DNA of 64,000 nt, from positions 682,001-746,000 of the forward strand of contig NZ_QPKJ02000003.1 of assembly GCF_003344625.1 (NCBI RefSeq). Direction: 5' to 3'. This stretch comes from Solirubrobacter deserti (GTDB lineage Bacteria; Actinomycetota; Thermoleophilia; Solirubrobacterales; Solirubrobacteraceae). The notes under the pieces are model-generated. The model was not told the DNA's origin, did not search any database, and worked only from the letters and a program-made list of their open reading frames with translations. This document shows positions 8,388 through 19,734 of this stretch, in pieces; position 1 is the stretch's first letter; every line of letters begins with the position of its first letter. A program made the translations under genes and the position numbers.

Positions 8388-9716
8388 ATGAGCGTGCTTG
8401 CCGAGACCGGGCTGGACCCGGCGTTCTGGTCCGACGTCGACCGTCACGTCGTCCGTTACAACCCGACCTTCGTGCCGGTGATCGTCGAGCGCGCTGAGGG
8501 CAGCACGCTCTACACGGCCGACGGCCGGGAGCTGATCGACTTCACGTCGGGTCAGATGAGCGCGATCCTCGGCCACTCGCACCCGGCGATCGTCGCGACG
8601 GTGCGCGAGGCGGTCGGCACGCTCGACCACCTGTTCAGCGGCATGCTCTCGCGGCCGGTCGTCGACCTCTCGCGGCGGCTGGCGGAGTCGCTGCCGGACC
8701 CGTTGACCAAGACCATGCTGCTCACGACGGGCGCGGAGTCCAACGAGGCCGCGATCCGGATGGCCAAGCTCGTCACGGGCCGCCACGAGATCGTGGCGTT
8801 CAGCCGCTCCTGGCACGGCATGACGGGCGGCGCGCAGAACGCGACCTACAGCGCCGGCCGCAAGGGCTACGGCCCCGCCAACGTCGGCAACTTCGTCCTG
8901 CCGACGCCGGACACCTACCGCCCGGACATCGAGACGGCCGACGGCGAGCTCGACTGGCGCCGCCAGCTGGACCTCGGCTTCCAGCTCATCGACGCCCAGT
9001 CCACGGGCGCGCTCGCGGCCTGCATCGTGGAGCCGATCCTGTCCAGCGGCGGCATCCTCGTCCCGCCGCCCGGCTACTTCGCCGCGCTGCGCGAGCACTG
9101 CGACGCGCGCGGGATGCTGCTGATCTTCGACGAGGCGCAGACCGCGCTGTACCGCACGGGCGATCGCTACGGCTTCGAGCGCGACGGTGTCGTGCCCGAC
9201 ATCATCACGATGTCCAAGACGCTCGGCGCGGGCCTGCCGCTGGCCGCGGTCGTCACCACTGACGAGATCGAGGCCGCCGCCTTCGAGCGCAAGTTCCTCT
9301 TCTACACGACGCACATCAGCGACCCGCTCGTCGCCTCCGTCGGCAACACCGTCCTGGACGTGCTCGAGCACGACGGCGTCGGCGCGGCCGTGGCGGCCAA
9401 GGGCGAGCTGCTCGCGGCCGGGCTGCGCGAGCTGCAGGACCGCCACGCCGTCGTCGGCGACGTGCGCGGGCGCGGGCTCATGCAGGGCCTGGAGATCGTG
9501 CTCGACCGCGAGACCAAGGAGAGCTCGCCGGCGCTCGGCACGGCCGTCATGGACCGCTGCCTGGAGCTCGGCCTGCACCTGAACATCGTCAACCTGCCCG
9601 AGCTGTCGGGCACGTTCCGGATCGCGCCCGCGCTCACGATCACCGACGACGAGCTGCGCCGTGCGCTCGAGATCCTCGACCAGTCGTTGACCGAGGTCGC
9701 GCCGAAGTTCGTCTAG
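8388..9716 (+). CDS. dgdA: 2,2-dialkylglycine decarboxylase (class III aminotransferase fold)
   Basis: A 442-residue PLP enzyme that decarboxylates 2,2-dialkylglycines (for example 2-aminoisobutyrate) and transfers the amino group to pyruvate. Recalled DgdA signature blocks are all present: FTSGQMSAILGHSHP, LDHLFSGMLSRPVVDL, STGAESNEAAIRMAKLVTG-type (here TTGAESNE), SRSWHGMTG, EPILSSGGI, FDEAQTA, and MSKTLGAGLPLAAVVT with the Schiff-base lysine at K277. The C-terminus has FRIAPALTITDDE. Length equals characterised DgdA. The divergent LysR gene strengthens the call. The stop codon TAG shares CTAG with the convergent TetR gene. Confidence 0.9.
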   Translation: MSVLAETGLDPAFWSDVDRHVVRYNPTFVPVIVERAEGSTLYTADGRELIDFTSGQMSAILGHSHPAIVATVREAVGTLDHLFSGMLSRPVVDLSRRLAESLPDPLTKTMLLTTGAESNEAAIRMAKLVTGRHEIVAFSRSWHGMTGGAQNATYSAGRKGYGPANVGNFVLPTPDTYRPDIETADGELDWRRQLDLGFQLIDAQSTGALAACIVEPILSSGGILVPPPGYFAALREHCDARGMLLIFDEAQTALYRTGDRYGFERDGVVPDIITMSKTLGAGLPLAAVVTTDEIEAAAFERKFLFYTTHISDPLVASVGNTVLDVLEHDGVGAAVAAKGELLAAGLRELQDRHAVVGDVRGRGLMQGLEIVLDRETKESSPALGTAVMDRCLELGLHLNIVNLPELSGTFRIAPALTITDDELRRALEILDQSLTEVAPKFV

Positions 9717-10381
9717 GGCTCGTCCGGGACGGTCAGCGCCCAGAACGCGCGCAGCACGGCCCGGGCGGCGACGGCCGGGTCGAGGCTGGTGTCGTAACGG
9801 TGCACGAGCAGCAGCCCTTCCAGGAACGCGTTGACCACGACGGCCAGCTCGCGCGGCGTGAAGCCCGGTGCCGGACGGCGGCCGGTCGCGGCGAGCAGCG
9901 CGTCGTACACCGGGGCGAAGATGTCGAGCACGTCCTGCTGCAACCCGCGTAGCCGCGCGGCGACGGCGGGTTCGGCGTCGCACATGGCGAGCGCGAGCAG
10001 GTGTACGCGCTCGCCGGCGGTGGCCTCGGTACCGGCCGAACCCGGCCGGAAGGCGGCCATGTTGCTCTCGATCGCGGCGGCGACGCTGTCGAGATCCCCG
10101 GCGCCGAGCTGTTCGGCGGCGGCGACGTAGCCGGCCACGGACGCCTGCGCCTCGAGCCGTGAGCGCTCGCAGAAGCGGTCGAGCAGCGCGTCCGCGAGCC
10201 GCCCGCGATCGAACGACAGCGAGCCCTCCGCGGCGCGGAACTGGTAGCGCACGGTCCCCGGCGACCAGCGGGCGTCCTCGGCCAGGCGCTCCGGCGTCAA
10301 CGCCGCCAGCAGCTCGCCGAAGGTCATCTGGTCGACGACCGCGAGGGCGCTCTCGACGATCCTCTCGCGCGTGGAGTCCAT
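9713..10381 (-). CDS. TetR-family transcriptional regulator
   Basis: A 222-residue repressor. The N-terminal helix-turn-helix region (TRERIVESALAVVDQMTFGELLAALTPERLAEDARWSPGTVRYQF) fits TetR, although GTVRYQF replaces the more common xLYxYF. The variable ligand-binding domain follows. The ligand is unknown. It is tail-to-tail with dgdA, sharing the CTAG at 9713-9716. A palindrome just upstream (10402-10417) suggests autorepression. Confidence 0.82.
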   Translation of the reverse strand: MDSTRERIVESALAVVDQMTFGELLAALTPERLAEDARWSPGTVRYQFRAAEGSLSFDRGRLADALLDRFCERSRLEAQASVAGYVAAAEQLGAGDLDSVAAAIESNMAAFRPGSAGTEATAGERVHLLALAMCDAEPAVAARLRGLQQDVLDIFAPVYDALLAATGRRPAPGFTPRELAVVVNAFLEGLLLVHRYDTSLDPAVAARAVLRAFWALTVPDEP

Positions 10382-10387
10382 CGGCGG

Positions 10388-10417
10388 ACGATAGACCGCC
10401 TTTGTGGGATCTCACAA
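10388..10417 (-). promoter_or_regulatory. TetR-gene promoter with palindromic operator
   Basis: TATCGT (10393-10388) ends 6 nt before the ATG. Just upstream of this box is TTGTGGGATCTCACAA (10402-10417), a near-perfect 16-bp palindrome with TTGTG/CACAA arms and a GATC centre, typical of a TetR self-operator. The remaining stretch to 10537 shows no gene. Confidence 0.6.
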
Positions 10418-10537
10418 CCGCGCCGTCCGGAGCCGGAGTAGGCTGCGCCGCCAGCACGCTCACGATCCCCTGCGCGGCAGCGCCGGCCCCGAGGGTGTGC
10501 GCCTCGAGTTGACCCAAGACCTTCGCCCACGGAAGGG

Positions 10538-11671
10538 GTGACGACCTTGCACGCCATTGTGAGGACTCTGCACGGTGCGACGACGGCGCGGCTGCGCGTC
10601 GGGGTCGTCGCGCTCGCGTTGGCCCTCTTCACCGCCGCGCCCGCCGCGGCCGACGGACCGTACGAGCCGAACGAGACGCTCGGGGCCGCGGCCGGGCCGT
10701 TGCCTGGCGGAACGACGGTGCTCGCCGCTCGCGAGACCGAGAACGACGTCGACTGGTACGCGTTCTACTCGTCCGGCGCGCGGCAGCTGGACATCCAGCT
10801 CCAGGTCTTCGAGTGCTCGCCCCAGCCCAACCTGTCGAGCCAGTCGATCCACTTCACCCTGCGCGACTCACGCGACCGGATCGTCAGCGAGGTGCGCGAC
10901 CAAGAGAACGGCGTCGTCTCGCACCTGCGCTACAGCACGGCCGGGCGGCGCAAGTTCTACATCGTCACGACGCCCGACATCACGCGCTGCAAGTACTCGA
11001 TCCGGATCGATCCCGCCGACGCGGTGACGCCCGAGAGCCCCGGCCACGTGCTCGGGTTCAGCGGATCCGGAACCGTCCGAGCGTCAGTCGACGGGACCGA
11101 GATCGCGCGGCTCACCGACCCGGCCGGCGCGTCGGTCGACCTCGGCCACCTCGTGGAGCCTCAGCGGCTGACGCTGGAGGTCCTCAAGTCGGGCGCGGAG
11201 AGCTCCTGGACCTTCGGCCTCACGCAGGACGAGTTGCTCGTCTTCAGCGACTCGGGAACCACGGCGCTGGGGGGTATGGGGTCCGTGGTCCGGCGGCTGG
11301 TCGTCGCGCCGTCCGGACAAGTCGTCGCCTCGTGCGCGGCGAGTGCCGACGAGGTGCTCGACAATCCCGTGGACGAGAACTGTGACGGGCAGGCCGACTA
11401 CCGCAGTTCGGTGACCCTCGTCCGGCGCGGGAAGGGCTTCGCCGGCCGGTTGAGCTCGGCGGCCGCGGCCTGCGTCACACGCCGCGGCGTGCGCCTGTAT
11501 CGCGAGGGACGCCGGCCGAAGCTGCTCGCGACGACCCGGGTGAGTCGGACGGGGCAGTTCCGCTTCTCCCAAGGGCGGCGGTCCGGTAAGCGAGCGTATG
11601 TCGTGGCGCCGGTGCTCGTGACGCCGGCGGGCCGGTGCCTGCAAGTCCGCTCCCCGCGCGTCCGAGGCTGA
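10538..11671 (+). CDS. Secreted protein with PPC-like beta domain and MopE-type metal-binding motif
   Basis: About 377 residues with a signal peptide (VGVVALALALFTAAPAAADG). The next part (EPNETLGAA... ENDVDWYAFYSSGARQLDIQLQ) looks like a bacterial pre-peptidase C-terminal beta domain. Around residue 280 the segment LDNPVDENCDGQAD matches the DxNCDG putative metal-binding motif of the MopE type. A basic C-terminal beta domain follows. Start codons GTG 10538, TTG 10547 and GTG 10559 are all possible; GGAAGG at 10531 favours one of the later two. No enzymatic role is evident. It probably forms an operon with the lipoprotein 3 bp downstream. Confidence 0.7.
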   Translation: MTTLHAIVRTLHGATTARLRVGVVALALALFTAAPAAADGPYEPNETLGAAAGPLPGGTTVLAARETENDVDWYAFYSSGARQLDIQLQVFECSPQPNLSSQSIHFTLRDSRDRIVSEVRDQENGVVSHLRYSTAGRRKFYIVTTPDITRCKYSIRIDPADAVTPESPGHVLGFSGSGTVRASVDGTEIARLTDPAGASVDLGHLVEPQRLTLEVLKSGAESSWTFGLTQDELLVFSDSGTTALGGMGSVVRRLVVAPSGQVVASCAASADEVLDNPVDENCDGQADYRSSVTLVRRGKGFAGRLSSAAAACVTRRGVRLYREGRRPKLLATTRVSRTGQFRFSQGRRSGKRAYVVAPVLVTPAGRCLQVRSPRVRG

Positions 11672-11674
11672 GCC

Positions 11675-12394
11675 ATGACGCGTCACTTCGTCGTGCTCGC
11701 GCTCGCCGTGCTGTTCGCCGCCTGCGGTGGTGAGACGCCGAGCGCCAAGGCCCCGAGCGCCGCCGCCGGTGCTCCCGACCGGCGGGCCGCTGACGGCGAG
11801 GGCCTCGCGCGGTTCATCGTCGACGGGTTCAACGACCGCCTGCTCGGCTGCGACTACGGCCGGGTGGTCGAAGGCCTGCAACAGCAGATCCGCCTGTTCG
11901 TCCCGGAGGCCCAGAGCAGCCTGTTCGGGTTCTACTCGATCGAGGACTATACGGGTGAACCGGACCCGTACGACCCGACTGTCCACTCCGCCGAGAATCC
12001 GCCGCCGACCCGCGAGGCCGAGCTCGCGAACCTGCTCGCGCTGTTCCCGGAGGGGCGGCTCGCCCAGGGACTGGCGAGCCCCGACGGCGGCGAAGGCGCG
12101 CCCTACTGGCCGTTCAACGGCGACAACGACCTCGACCTGCAGGCGCTGGCGGGCATCTCGTTCGCGGAGATCTGCCGGACGGCCGTGCGGACGCTGTCGG
12201 GCGGCGACCCGGGGCGGCTGCGGGCGCAGTACCGGCGGGACGGCAGCGACGTCGATGGCCACCCGACGTGGATCCTCTCGTTCCCGCGCGGGAGCGCCGA
12301 GGACCGGACCCTGCGCGTCGAGGAGAACCGGCGGCTCGTTGTCAAGGAGACCGCGGACGGGTGGTCGATCCTCCGGTTCACGCCGAAGACCTGA
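11675..12394 (+). CDS. Putative lipoprotein of unknown function
   Basis: A 239-residue exported protein with a lipoprotein signal peptide: hydrophobic core VVLALAVLF and lipobox FAAC, with the lipidated cysteine at C17. A Ser/Ala/Pro linker follows. The globular remainder (GLARFIVDGFNDRLLGCDYGRV, and a C-terminal region with DGHPTWILSF) matches no family I recognise. The start lies 3 bp after the stop of the preceding secreted-protein gene. Confidence 0.65.
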   Translation: MTRHFVVLALAVLFAACGGETPSAKAPSAAAGAPDRRAADGEGLARFIVDGFNDRLLGCDYGRVVEGLQQQIRLFVPEAQSSLFGFYSIEDYTGEPDPYDPTVHSAENPPPTREAELANLLALFPEGRLAQGLASPDGGEGAPYWPFNGDNDLDLQALAGISFAEICRTAVRTLSGGDPGRLRAQYRRDGSDVDGHPTWILSFPRGSAEDRTLRVEENRRLVVKETADGWSILRFTPKT

Positions 12395-12406
12395 ACCCCG
12401 TTACAT

Positions 12407-12694
12407 CTAGAGTTCCAGCGCCTTCGAGATCGCCTGCTCGGCGGCGATCTCGAAGTCGCGCTCGGACGAGTCCACGAGGTGGTCTTTCGCCTCCACGAGC
12501 GTGACGCGGATGTCCGTGAGCGAGCCGAGCGTCGCCTCCACTCCCCGGCGGGTGGCGGCGACGAACTCAGGCGGGAAGCCCGGCGCGGTCTCGTCGACGA
12601 ACTCGAAGCCGGCGCCCGCCTCCACGCGCAGTCGGACGACCGCATACCGGCCCGGGCTGCCGGTCTGGCGGACGTGGCGGCCCTCGACGAGCAT
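12407..12694 (-). CDS. Free-standing elongation factor G domain IV-like protein
   Basis: A 95-residue protein that aligns by eye with domain IV of EF-G and related translational GTPases. It has GFEFVDETAPGFPPEFVAATRRGV (EF-G: F-x-x-GG-IPxEYxxAVxxG), DIRVTLVEAKDHLVDSS (EF-G: DIKVTL-DGxYHxVDSS) and ERDFEIAAEQAISKAL (EF-G: EMAFKIAAxxAFKEA). No GTPase, domain II, III or V is attached. Its ATG directly follows the stop of the carboxyltransferase gene (TAGATG, zero spacing), so it is likely translationally coupled to it. The fold assignment is fairly firm; the function is unknown. Confidence 0.72.
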   Translation of the reverse strand: MLVEGRHVRQTGSPGRYAVVRLRVEAGAGFEFVDETAPGFPPEFVAATRRGVEATLGSLTDIRVTLVEAKDHLVDSSERDFEIAAEQAISKALEL

Positions 12695-14263
12695 CTACAG
12701 CGGGATGTTGCCGTGCTTGCGCTTGGGCCCGGCCTCACGCTTGGTCAGCAACGCCTCCAGCGAGGCGATGAGCTTGGGGCGCGTCTCGTGCGGGATGATC
12801 ACGTCGTCCACGTACCCGCGCTCGGCCGCCGTGTAGGGGTTGGCAAAGCGCGCCTTGTAGTCGTCGATCAGCTTCTTGCGCCGCTCCTCGGGCGTCGGGG
12901 AGGAGGCGATGTCGCGGCGGTGGATGATGTTCACGGCGCCCTCGGGCCCCATGACGGCGATCTCGGCCGTCGGCCAGGCGAAGTTGAAGTCCGCGCGCAG
13001 GTGCTTGGACGCCATGACGTCGTACGCGCCGCCGTACGCCTTGCGCGTGATGACGGTGAGCTTGGGCACGGTCGCTTCGGCGTAGGCGTAGAGCAGCTTG
13101 GCGCCGTGGCGGATGATCCCGCCCCACTCCTGCGAGGTGCCGGGGAGGAAGCCCGGGACGTCGACGAACGTCAGCAGCGGCAGGTTGAACGCGTCGCAGA
13201 AGCGCACGAAGCGCGCAGCCTTGCTCGACGCGTCGATGTCCAGCACGCCCGCCATCGCCTTGGGCTGGTTGCCGACGACGCCGATCGCGTGGCCGTTGAG
13301 CCGCGAGAACCCGCACACGATGTTCTGCGCGTAATGCTCGTGGACTTCGTAGAACTCCTCGTCGTCGACGATCAGGCGGATCGCGTCGCGGATGTCGTAG
13401 GGCTTGTTCGCGCTGTCCGGGACGATCGCGTCGAGCGCCTCGTCCATCCGGTCGGGGTCGTCGGTCGGCTCCACCCGCGGCGTCGTCTCGAGGTTGTTCT
13501 GCGGGAGAAAGCCGAGCAGGTAGCGCGCATCCTCGAGGCATGCGTCCTCGTCGTCGGAGACGAACTGCGCGACGCCGGACTTCGACGCGTGCGACATCGC
13601 GCCGCCGAGGTCCTCGAAGCCGACCTCCTCGCCCGTGACCGTCTTGATCACGTCGGGGCCGGTGATGAACATGTGCGAGGTCTCCTTCACCATGAAGATG
13701 AAGTCGGTGATCGCCGGGGAGTAGACGGCGCCGCCCGCGCACGGGCCCATGATCAGCGAGATCTGCGGGATCACGCCCGAAGCGCGCACGTTGCGGTAGA
13801 AGACGTCGGCGTAGCCGGCCAGGGAGACGACGCCCTCCTGGATGCGCGCACCGCCCGAGTCGTTGATGCCGATCACCGGGCAGCCGATCTTCTCGGCCAG
13901 GTCCATGACCTTGCCGATCTTCTCGGCCATCACCTCGCCCAGCGAGCCCCCGAAGACCGTGAAGTCCTGCGAGAAGACGCACACGCGGCGCCCGTCGATC
14001 GTGCCGTGGCCGGTCACCACGGCGTCGCCCCACGGACGGTTCCTCTGCATGTCGAAGTCCGTGGTGCGGTGGCGGACGTAGGTGTCGAGCTCCTGGAAGG
14101 AGCCGGGGTCGAGCAGCTTCTCGATCCGCTCACGGGCCGTGTACTTGCCCTTCGCGTGCTGCTTCTCGACCGCCTTCTCGGACGCATGGTCCACGACCGC
14201 CTCGCGCAGCTCCTGGAGCTGGGCAAGGCGTTCCGCGAACGTCTCGGGGGCCTTCTGGCGCAT
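12695..14263 (-). CDS. pccB: Acyl-CoA carboxylase beta chain (propionyl-CoA carboxylase type)
   Basis: A 522-residue carboxyltransferase that moves the carboxyl group from biotin to an acyl-CoA. N-terminal crotonase-like half: [69 protein letters not shown]-terminal half: [49 protein letters not shown]. The retained Asp in AYGGAYD corresponds to the position linked to propionyl- versus acetyl-CoA choice in Streptomyces PccB. With the mutase at 16806 this points to propionyl-CoA. Its ATG overlaps the surface-protein stop by one base (TAATG). Confidence 0.92.
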   Translation of the reverse strand: MRQKAPETFAERLAQLQELREAVVDHASEKAVEKQHAKGKYTARERIEKLLDPGSFQELDTYVRHRTTDFDMQRNRPWGDAVVTGHGTIDGRRVCVFSQDFTVFGGSLGEVMAEKIGKVMDLAEKIGCPVIGINDSGGARIQEGVVSLAGYADVFYRNVRASGVIPQISLIMGPCAGGAVYSPAITDFIFMVKETSHMFITGPDVIKTVTGEEVGFEDLGGAMSHASKSGVAQFVSDDEDACLEDARYLLGFLPQNNLETTPRVEPTDDPDRMDEALDAIVPDSANKPYDIRDAIRLIVDDEEFYEVHEHYAQNIVCGFSRLNGHAIGVVGNQPKAMAGVLDIDASSKAARFVRFCDAFNLPLLTFVDVPGFLPGTSQEWGGIIRHGAKLLYAYAEATVPKLTVITRKAYGGAYDVMASKHLRADFNFAWPTAEIAVMGPEGAVNIIHRRDIASSPTPEERRKKLIDDYKARFANPYTAAERGYVDDVIIPHETRPKLIASLEALLTKREAGPKRKHGNIPL

Positions 14264-16761
14264 TACCGGCGGACTTTAACGACCAGCTTCCACGTCTCCT
14301 TGGCCGCGTCCTTGACGGTGACCCGGTAGCCCTTCTTGGTCTTCTTCCCGACCTTGACGGAGCGGACCTTCGCCCCGTCGCGGCCCGGCTTGGCCGTGGC
14401 GCGCAGCTTGCCGCCCCGGCGGCGCAGCGTGACGGTCGGCGCGCAGCCGACGATCTTCGGCTTCACGGACAGGTTCGCGACCGCGCCGTTGTGGCCCGTG
14501 AGCTTGCCGATCACGAGCTGGCGCGGGCCGCGGCACGCGTCCTTGTTGAGCCGCAGCGGCGAGTTGGTCCCACCCGTGAACGTGAGCTCGAACCGCTCCA
14601 GCGGCACGTCCGGGATGCCCGCGAACGAGTTCGCGATCCGGCCCTTGGTCCCGACGGGCGGCGCGACCTTGCCGAACAGCGGCAGCGTGACGATGCCGCT
14701 CAGCTGCAGCGCGAGCCCCGGCAGCTCGCCCAGCGCGGGCGAGGCGAGCGTCACCGGGCTCATCAGCGGGCTGTCGAGCAGCGGCGTCGTGGCCACGGCG
14801 GAACCGATCCGCGCGCTGCCGGGGCAGCTGCCGGCCTGGAACTGCGCTCCGCTGCAGGCCTTCGCGAGCTTCTTGAGGTCCAGCCCGAGCATCTGCGGCA
14901 GCGCAACGTCGGCCACGGCGGTCGACGACTGTCCGGGAGGCACGGTGATCACCGCCTTCAGCGGCGGGAACGCGCCGACCTTCGTCTTGCCGCGCGCGCC
15001 GAGCGTCGCCTCGAGCTTGGGCGCGAACGCCAGCCCGGCGCAGTCCGTCGCGTGATAGGGCGCGGAGACCTTGGCGACGGTCCCGCCGACGCCCTCGAGC
15101 GTCGCGTTGACGGCCTGTTCGGCGCACGAGGACGCGTTGAGGATGAAGCCCGGCCGGTCGAGCGTGAGCGCGAACGAGCGGATCGAGACGGGCACGCCGC
15201 CGACCAGCCGCGGCAGCGGCGTCGTCGTGACGGTCAGGCCGCCGTCCGGGCGCAGCTTGATCGACGCGTTGACGGTCACCGTGCCGAGGTCGACCGGGCC
15301 GACCTTCCCCGGGATCACCATCTGGAAGCCGGCCAGGCCGCCGTCCTGCGGGCCGGTGAGGAAGACGTCGCCCGACAGCGCGACCGGCGCCTCACCCGCG
15401 CCCGCGGTGGCGCTCACGCTGCCCACGCGCGTGCCGGGCGGGAGGCCCTTCAGCGAGCCCGCCAGGCCCGGCGGGAGGTCGGCGGTGACGCGCGAGAGGT
15501 CCTCGGCGCCGTCGGGGCGCGTGATCGTCATCGTGACCGAGCCGGCCGGGCGGCCCGCGGCGGTCGAGGCCGCGGAGACCTGCAGCCCGGGCGCGAACGC
15601 CGGCAGCGCGCAGCCCTGGTCGATCGTGAAGCTCGCCGTCGCGTGCTTCGGCGCCGTCCCGCTCCACGGCGTGAGCGTCGCGCTGAGCGTCTTCTCGCCG
15701 CACGTGCTCGGGTTGTTGAGCACGGCCTTCGCGCCGCCCGCGAACGACAGCGCGAACGCGGTGAACGGCACCTGCGGCAGGTTGTCGAAGACCGTCGTGA
15801 TCTGGCCGTTGGCCGGGTTGAGCTTGACGTCGCCGGCGAGCTTGACCTGCACGCCCGGCCCGTCCACCACGACGTAGAGCCGGAAGCCGTCGCCGAAGTA
15901 CACCCGGCCGCCGAGCGTGCCGAGCAGCGGCGTGACGAAGCTCACCTCGCCGACCTGCGCCGCCGCCGGGCAGCCTTCGCCGGCGAACTGCGCGTCCGAG
16001 CAGCCCGCGAGCCCGTTCGCGACGCCCGGCGAGAGCGTCGTGCCCTCGGGCAGCACGATCTCGGCGCGCTTGACGTGCGAGTCGCCCTCGGGGAGGTTGA
16101 GCGTGACGGTCGCGCCGCTCGGGACCGCGCGCTGCGTCGTCTGCAGCGCGGCGGCCACGGACGGCGTGAAGGGCACGTTCTCGCAGCCGTCGGTCGCGAA
16201 CGTGTCGCTCTCGCCGTTGAGCGTGATCACGTGGGTGCCGCACGAGGTCGGCAGCGTCATGAACGAGTCGTCGAGCGTGATGGAGAGCCGGTTGAGGTTG
16301 AGCCCGCCGGTCTCGAGCGACGCGATCGTCGAGCTCAGCCCGCCGTCCGGCCGCAGCGAGATGGACGCCTCGTTGCGCACGAGCGGAAACAGTCCCAGCA
16401 ACTCGATCGCGATCCCCAGCCGCGCCGGCTCGCCGGGCTCGGGCACAAGGTTGTACACGTTGCCCGTGAGCGTGAAGAGCCCGCTCGTCGCCGACGCGTC
16501 GCCGACGTCCGACGTGCCGGGGCAGGCGCCCGCCCGGAACGTCGCCACCGGGCACTTGGTCTTGCCGGGCACGTTCGGATTGCCGACCAGGCCGGGCGGC
16601 AGGCTGAGGTCGACGCGGGACGGCGATGCCGTGAACCGCGCGTCGATCGTGACATTCGACGGATCACCCGCCTGGGTCTCGGTCGTCGTGACGGTCAGCT
16701 CCGCGGAAGCGGGCGAGGCGATGGCGAAGAACAGCAGGGCGGCGGCGAACAGGCGTTTCAC
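14263..16761 (-). CDS. Large secreted four-module repeat protein
   Basis: An 832-residue exported protein with signal peptide [21 protein letters not shown] see four diverged modules of about 180-195 residues (about 21-190, 191-385, 386-575, 576-770). They share an LPxGL opening, a CxxAxFxAGxCPxxxxVG motif, an LRPDGGL or equivalent beta hairpin and a closing Cys (SCGxxxxT/STCGEKT/SCAEQ/ACRGPR). A Lys/Arg-rich domain ends the chain. No family name can be given; a cell-surface structural role is plausible. GTG 16761 is chosen because it begins the signal peptide. It lies between the mutase and carboxylase genes and its stop overlaps the pccB start, so an unlikely partner shares their transcript. 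Confidence 0.75.
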   Translation of the reverse strand: MKRLFAAALLFFAIASPASAELTVTTTETQAGDPSNVTIDARFTASPSRVDLSLPPGLVGNPNVPGKTKCPVATFRAGACPGTSDVGDASATSGLFTLTGNVYNLVPEPGEPARLGIAIELLGLFPLVRNEASISLRPDGGLSSTIASLETGGLNLNRLSITLDDSFMTLPTSCGTHVITLNGESDTFATDGCENVPFTPSVAAALQTTQRAVPSGATVTLNLPEGDSHVKRAEIVLPEGTTLSPGVANGLAGCSDAQFAGEGCPAAAQVGEVSFVTPLLGTLGGRVYFGDGFRLYVVVDGPGVQVKLAGDVKLNPANGQITTVFDNLPQVPFTAFALSFAGGAKAVLNNPSTCGEKTLSATLTPWSGTAPKHATASFTIDQGCALPAFAPGLQVSAASTAAGRPAGSVTMTITRPDGAEDLSRVTADLPPGLAGSLKGLPPGTRVGSVSATAGAGEAPVALSGDVFLTGPQDGGLAGFQMVIPGKVGPVDLGTVTVNASIKLRPDGGLTVTTTPLPRLVGGVPVSIRSFALTLDRPGFILNASSCAEQAVNATLEGVGGTVAKVSAPYHATDCAGLAFAPKLEATLGARGKTKVGAFPPLKAVITVPPGQSSTAVADVALPQMLGLDLKKLAKACSGAQFQAGSCPGSARIGSAVATTPLLDSPLMSPVTLASPALGELPGLALQLSGIVTLPLFGKVAPPVGTKGRIANSFAGIPDVPLERFELTFTGGTNSPLRLNKDACRGPRQLVIGKLTGHNGAVANLSVKPKIVGCAPTVTLRRRGGKLRATAKPGRDGAKVRSVKVGKKTKKGYRVTVKDAAKETWKLVVKVRR

Positions 16762-16775
16762 GCCGTGAAACGCTA
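16753..16775. promoter_or_regulatory. Promoter and perfect inverted repeat over the start codon of the repeat-protein gene
   Basis: Nine-base arms GCGTTTCAC (16753-16761) and GTGAAACGC (16765-16773) with a 3-nt spacer overlap the GTG start. The adjoining TAGCGT (16775-16770, minus strand) is a -10 candidate 8 nt from the start. The dyad could be an operator or an mRNA hairpin blocking initiation. Confidence 0.5.
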
Positions 16776-16805
16776 AGTGACGGCGCGTCAGGATGCGCCA
16801 GTTGA

Positions 16806-18419
<1,614 letters not shown>

Positions 18420-18426
18420 ACGGGGC

Positions 18427-18436
18427 AGGTTACGCT
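18427..18436. promoter_or_regulatory. Overlapping back-to-back -10 boxes for mutase and selA
   Basis: In the 25-bp gap between divergent starts, TAACCT (minus, 18432-18427) lies 7 nt before the mutase ATG and TACGCT (plus, 18431-18436) lies 8 nt before the selA ATG. The boxes overlap by 2 bp on opposite strands. Both spacings predict leaderless mRNAs. Confidence 0.55.
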
Positions 18437-18444
18437 CCGATCGC

Positions 18445-19734
18445 ATGAGCTTGCGTGACCTGCCACCGGTGGACGCGCTCGCGGCCGCGGTCGACGCGCC
18501 GCGGGCGGTCGCGGTCGCGGCGGCGCGGGCCGTCCTCGCCGAGCGGCGCGCGCAGCTGCTCGCGGGCGCGGCGGACGAGGTGGATCTCGGGGCGCGGGCG
18601 CGCGAGTGGGCCGCGGCGTCGGGGCGCCCGTCGCTGCGGCGGGTGTTGAACGCCACCGGCGTCATCGTCCACACCAACCTGGGCCGCGCGCCGCTCGCGC
18701 CCGCGGCCCGGGACGCGGTGCTCGCGGCCGCGGAGGGCTACTCGAACCTCGAGTGGGAGGACGGCGGGCGCGGCTCCCGGCACGTGCACGTCGAACCGCT
18801 GCTGCGCGAGCTGACCGGCGCGGAGGCCGGGTTCGCGGTCAACAACGGCGCCGGCGCGGCGCTGCTGGCGGTGGCGGCGATCGGCGGGCGCGAGATCGTC
18901 GTCTCGCGCGGGCAGCTGGTGGAGATCGGCGGCGGCTTCCGGGTACCGGACGTGATCGCGCAGGCAGGTGCGCGGCTCGTCGAGGTGGGGACGACGAACC
19001 GCACGCGGCTGAGCGACTACGCGGACGCGATCGGGCCGGAGACGGGCGCGGTGCTGCGGGTGCACCGGTCGAACTTCCGCCAGCTCGGGTTCGTCGAGGA
19101 CGTCGGGATCGAGGCGCTGTGCGAGCTCGGCGTGCCCGTGATCGACGACGTCGGCTCCGGTGCGCTCGACCCGGTCCACGACGAGCCGCCGGTGCGGCGA
19201 TCGGTCGCGGCGGGCGCTGCGCTCGTCGTGTTCTCCGGCGACAAGTTGCTGGGCGGGCCGCAGGCCGGGTTGCTGGTGGGGCGCGCCGAGGCGGTCGACG
19301 CGGCGCGGCGGCATCCCCTCGCGCGGGCGCTGCGGATCGACAAGCTGTCGCTGGCCGCGCTGGAAGCGACGTTGCGGCTGCACCGCGACGCGCCCGAGGA
19401 CATTCCGGTGCTGGCGATGCTCAATGCGACCGACCTGCGGGCGCGCGCCGAGTGGCTCGCGGAGCGGATTCCCGGCGCGGAGGTGATCGAGTCGACGGCG
19501 CGGGTCGGCGGCGGCGCGCTGCCGCTGGTGGAGCTGCCCGGGCCGGTGGTCGCGCTCCCGGACGCCTCGTTGGCAGAGGCCCTGCGGCGCGGTGACCCGC
19601 CGCTGGTCGGCCGGATCGAGGACGACCGCCTCCTGCTCGACCCCCGCACGCTGGCGCCGGACGAGCTGGAGACGGTCGTGCGTCTGCTAGCCGATCATCT
19701 CCCGGGCGGCGCCGCCGGGCTTGAACATCGGTAG
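18445..19734 (+). CDS. selA: L-seryl-tRNA(Sec) selenium transferase (SelA)
   Basis: A 429-residue PLP enzyme converting Ser-tRNA(Sec) to Sec-tRNA(Sec) with selenophosphate. Signatures: [28 protein letters not shown], the [13 protein letters not shown] segment, [51 protein letters not shown] and [13 protein letters not shown] with the PLP lysine at about K267. Slightly shorter than E. coli SelA at the N-terminus. Its 3' end overlaps ilvB by 48 bp tail-to-tail. With selB 2.5 kb away it shows selenocysteine insertion; no selD or tRNA-Sec was found here. Confidence 0.93.
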   Translation: MSLRDLPPVDALAAAVDAPRAVAVAAARAVLAERRAQLLAGAADEVDLGARAREWAAASGRPSLRRVLNATGVIVHTNLGRAPLAPAARDAVLAAAEGYSNLEWEDGGRGSRHVHVEPLLRELTGAEAGFAVNNGAGAALLAVAAIGGREIVVSRGQLVEIGGGFRVPDVIAQAGARLVEVGTTNRTRLSDYADAIGPETGAVLRVHRSNFRQLGFVEDVGIEALCELGVPVIDDVGSGALDPVHDEPPVRRSVAAGAALVVFSGDKLLGGPQAGLLVGRAEAVDAARRHPLARALRIDKLSLAALEATLRLHRDAPEDIPVLAMLNATDLRARAEWLAERIPGAEVIESTARVGGGALPLVELPGPVVALPDASLAEALRRGDPPLVGRIEDDRLLLDPRTLAPDELETVVRLLADHLPGGAAGLEHR

